Origin: Cytophagales bacterium
GTDB taxonomy: Bacteria; Bacteroidota; Bacteroidia; Cytophagales; Cyclobacteriaceae
Reading direction: 5' to 3'
Assembly: GCA_020063545.1 (NCBI GenBank)
Contig: JAGUUF010000074.1
Coordinates: 1-6,755, forward strand
DNA length: 6,755 nucleotides
Below the pieces are notes generated by a model. That model made no database searches, was not told where the DNA came from, and saw only the letters and a program-made list of their open reading frames with translations. Numbering within the stretch: position 1 is the first letter of the stretch; the number at the start of each line of letters is the position of its first letter. The position numbers were made by a program, and so were the translations under genes. Of this stretch, positions 5,568 to 6,755 are shown in pieces.

Positions 5568-6755
5568 TCAGACTTCCTTACGAAGCACCTGCAGCGGAGG
5601 AGTGGCTATTACTTCACGTGAATTCCACCAGCCAATCAGTATGGTAAGAAATACCACTCCCGTTACGGTGGTAACCAATTCAGGCCAACTGAAAGCAAAC
5701 GTGATTTTAAAGAAGAAGGTGGTAAGCAGGTAGCCTCCCCCGAGCGAAAGAATCATCCCGGTAAGTGCCGAGAACAACCCAACGTAGCCGTATTCAATAA
5801 GGGTTATACGGTTTATCTGGCCGGTACGCGCCCCGAGGGTACGAAGCAGTACGTTTTCTTTTATGCGTACAAACTTGCTGTTAATAACGGCACCGGCCAG
5901 CACAACCAATCCGGTAACAATGCTGAACAGTGCCATAAACCGGATTACAGCACCCAACTTATCAAAGAGCTCATTTACGGTGCTGAGGATTAATCGTAAA
6001 TCAATTAACGAAACATTCGGAAAGCGCATCACAAGCTGTTGCTGGAACCGGTTGGCCTGCTGCTGATCGGCAACCCGGGTTGAGGTTACATAAACCTGCG
6101 GGGCCGCTTCCAGTACTCCGGCCGGGAAAACAAAAATAAAGTTGGGCGGATCTTTGGGCCAGTCAACCTTGCGAATGCCGTTGATGCGCGCTTTTACCGG
6201 AACACCCTGAACATCAAACACCAGTGAATCGCCAACTGAAACCTGGAGGTTCTCGTGCATGCCTTCGGAAATGGTAACCCATACCGAGTCACGCGACTGA
6301 GATTTTTTCTGCAATTCTCCCTTCATCAGTTCTTCCGAATGATGCAGGCTGTCGCGGTAGGTTACGCGGTACTCGCGTGTAAGCGCCCAATTCGGAATCC
6401 GATCGGTTGTATCGCGCTGAAGCTGGTCAACAGGTTTGCCCTTCAACTCGGCAATCCGGCAGGTTACAATGGGCACCACCTGGTTTACGGGCAGGCTGTT
6501 TTCCTTCATCAAGTCAATAACTCCGTCCTTCTGCGAGGGCTGAATGTCGAACAGAATTGTATTGGATTGATTTTCGCGGCCGCTGAACTCCACCTGGCTG
6601 AGCAAACTCTTTTCAATAATATTAAGCGTAGCCACAATAAATGCACCCAGCCCGATGGTTACCATCAGCACGCGGGTTTGGTTATTCGGCCTGAACAGGT
6701 TGGCCAGGGCATGGCGCCACACAAACGAGGCCTGCGCAGGAAAAAACCTGCGAAC
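5568..6755 (-). CDS. YbbP-like FtsX-family ABC permease, 5'-truncated
   Basis: This is the C-terminal 395 residues of an inner-membrane ABC permease. The frame stays open to the window edge (VRRFFPAQASFVWRHALANL), so the GTG at 6722 is internal; COG3127 permeases are usually about 800-850 residues, so roughly half is present. Counting from the GTG, a hydrophobic segment at 18-36 is followed by a long extracytoplasmic domain (about 40-255). That domain contains the family-typical IRKVDWPKDPPNFIFVFPAG (183-202, ending GVLE) and RFPNVSLIDL. The FtsX membrane core comes next, with segments near 259-280, 308-338 and 349-366. The loop RIKENVLLRTLGAR between the first two is the typical ATPase-coupling region. 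Relatives of E. coli YbbP pair with a LolD-like ATPase (YbbA); none is visible here, but it may lie outside the window. The transported substrate is not established. It ends 45 bp before the SBBP gene on the same strand. Confidence 0.9.
   Translation of the reverse strand, partial: VRRFFPAQASFVWRHALANLFRPNNQTRVLMVTIGLGAFIVATLNIIEKSLLSQVEFSGRENQSNTILFDIQPSQKDGVIDLMKENSLPVNQVVPIVTCRIAELKGKPVDQLQRDTTDRIPNWALTREYRVTYRDSLHHSEELMKGELQKKSQSRDSVWVTISEGMHENLQVSVGDSLVFDVQGVPVKARINGIRKVDWPKDPPNFIFVFPAGVLEAAPQVYVTSTRVADQQQANRFQQQLVMRFPNVSLIDLRLILSTVNELFDKLGAVIRFMALFSIVTGLVVLAGAVINSKFVRIKENVLLRTLGARTGQINRITLIEYGYVGLFSALTGMILSLGGGYLLTTFFFKITFAFSWPELVTTVTGVVFLTILIGWWNSREVIATPPLQVLRKEV

Noticed and set aside
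6720..6722. GTG at 6722 as the start of the permease
   Set aside because: The frame continues to the edge, and only half of a YbbP-like permease is present; FVWRHALANL reads as normal internal permease sequence.

Overview
The window looks like chromosomal DNA of a Bacteroidota bacterium, most likely Cytophagia/Cytophagales-like. The evidence is two proteins carrying type IX secretion system (T9SS) C-terminal sorting domains, one type A and one type B (gliding-motility-associated). Start codons lack clear Shine-Dalgarno sequences, and the tRNA has a Bacteroidota-style -33/-7 promoter candidate. The organism assignment is by family recognition, not by a search.

Layout, left to right. (1) 3-950, plus strand: the C-terminal 315 residues of a secreted T9SS type A cargo protein; its start lies outside the window. 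(2) 954-2067, minus strand: a membrane-embedded site-2 protease (M50 family) split by one frameshift at a nine-T run (plus-strand A9 at 1329-1337). Both catalytic motifs lie in the N-terminal piece and the C-terminal membrane domain is in another frame. The stops of (1) and (2) converge with a 3-bp gap, and a long inverted repeat covers the junction. (3) 2107-2183, minus strand: an elongator-type tRNA with anticodon CAT, encoded CCA and an unusual T-loop. Its terminator hairpin runs straight into the protease start codon. (4) 2235-5522, minus strand: a 1095-residue secreted protein with signal peptide, DUF7948-like N-terminus, seven SBBP-type propeller motifs, PKD/Ig-like domains and a type B T9SS tail. 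(5) 5568-6755, minus strand: the C-terminal half of a YbbP-like (COG3127) FtsX-family ABC permease, whose start lies beyond the right edge.

The minus-strand block (permease, SBBP protein, tRNA, protease) reads in one direction with short gaps (45, 51 and 39 bp), so read-through is possible. The products do not form an obvious pathway. The two T9SS cargo proteins share an export route with each other but no evident function. No intergenic stretch exceeds about 60 bp, so there are no unexplained gene-free regions. I see no mobile element, CRISPR array or defence cassette, and nothing that makes a convincing new system. The points most worth a second look are the protease frameshift, the tRNA T-loop, and the RNA structures packed around the tRNA and at the convergent junction.
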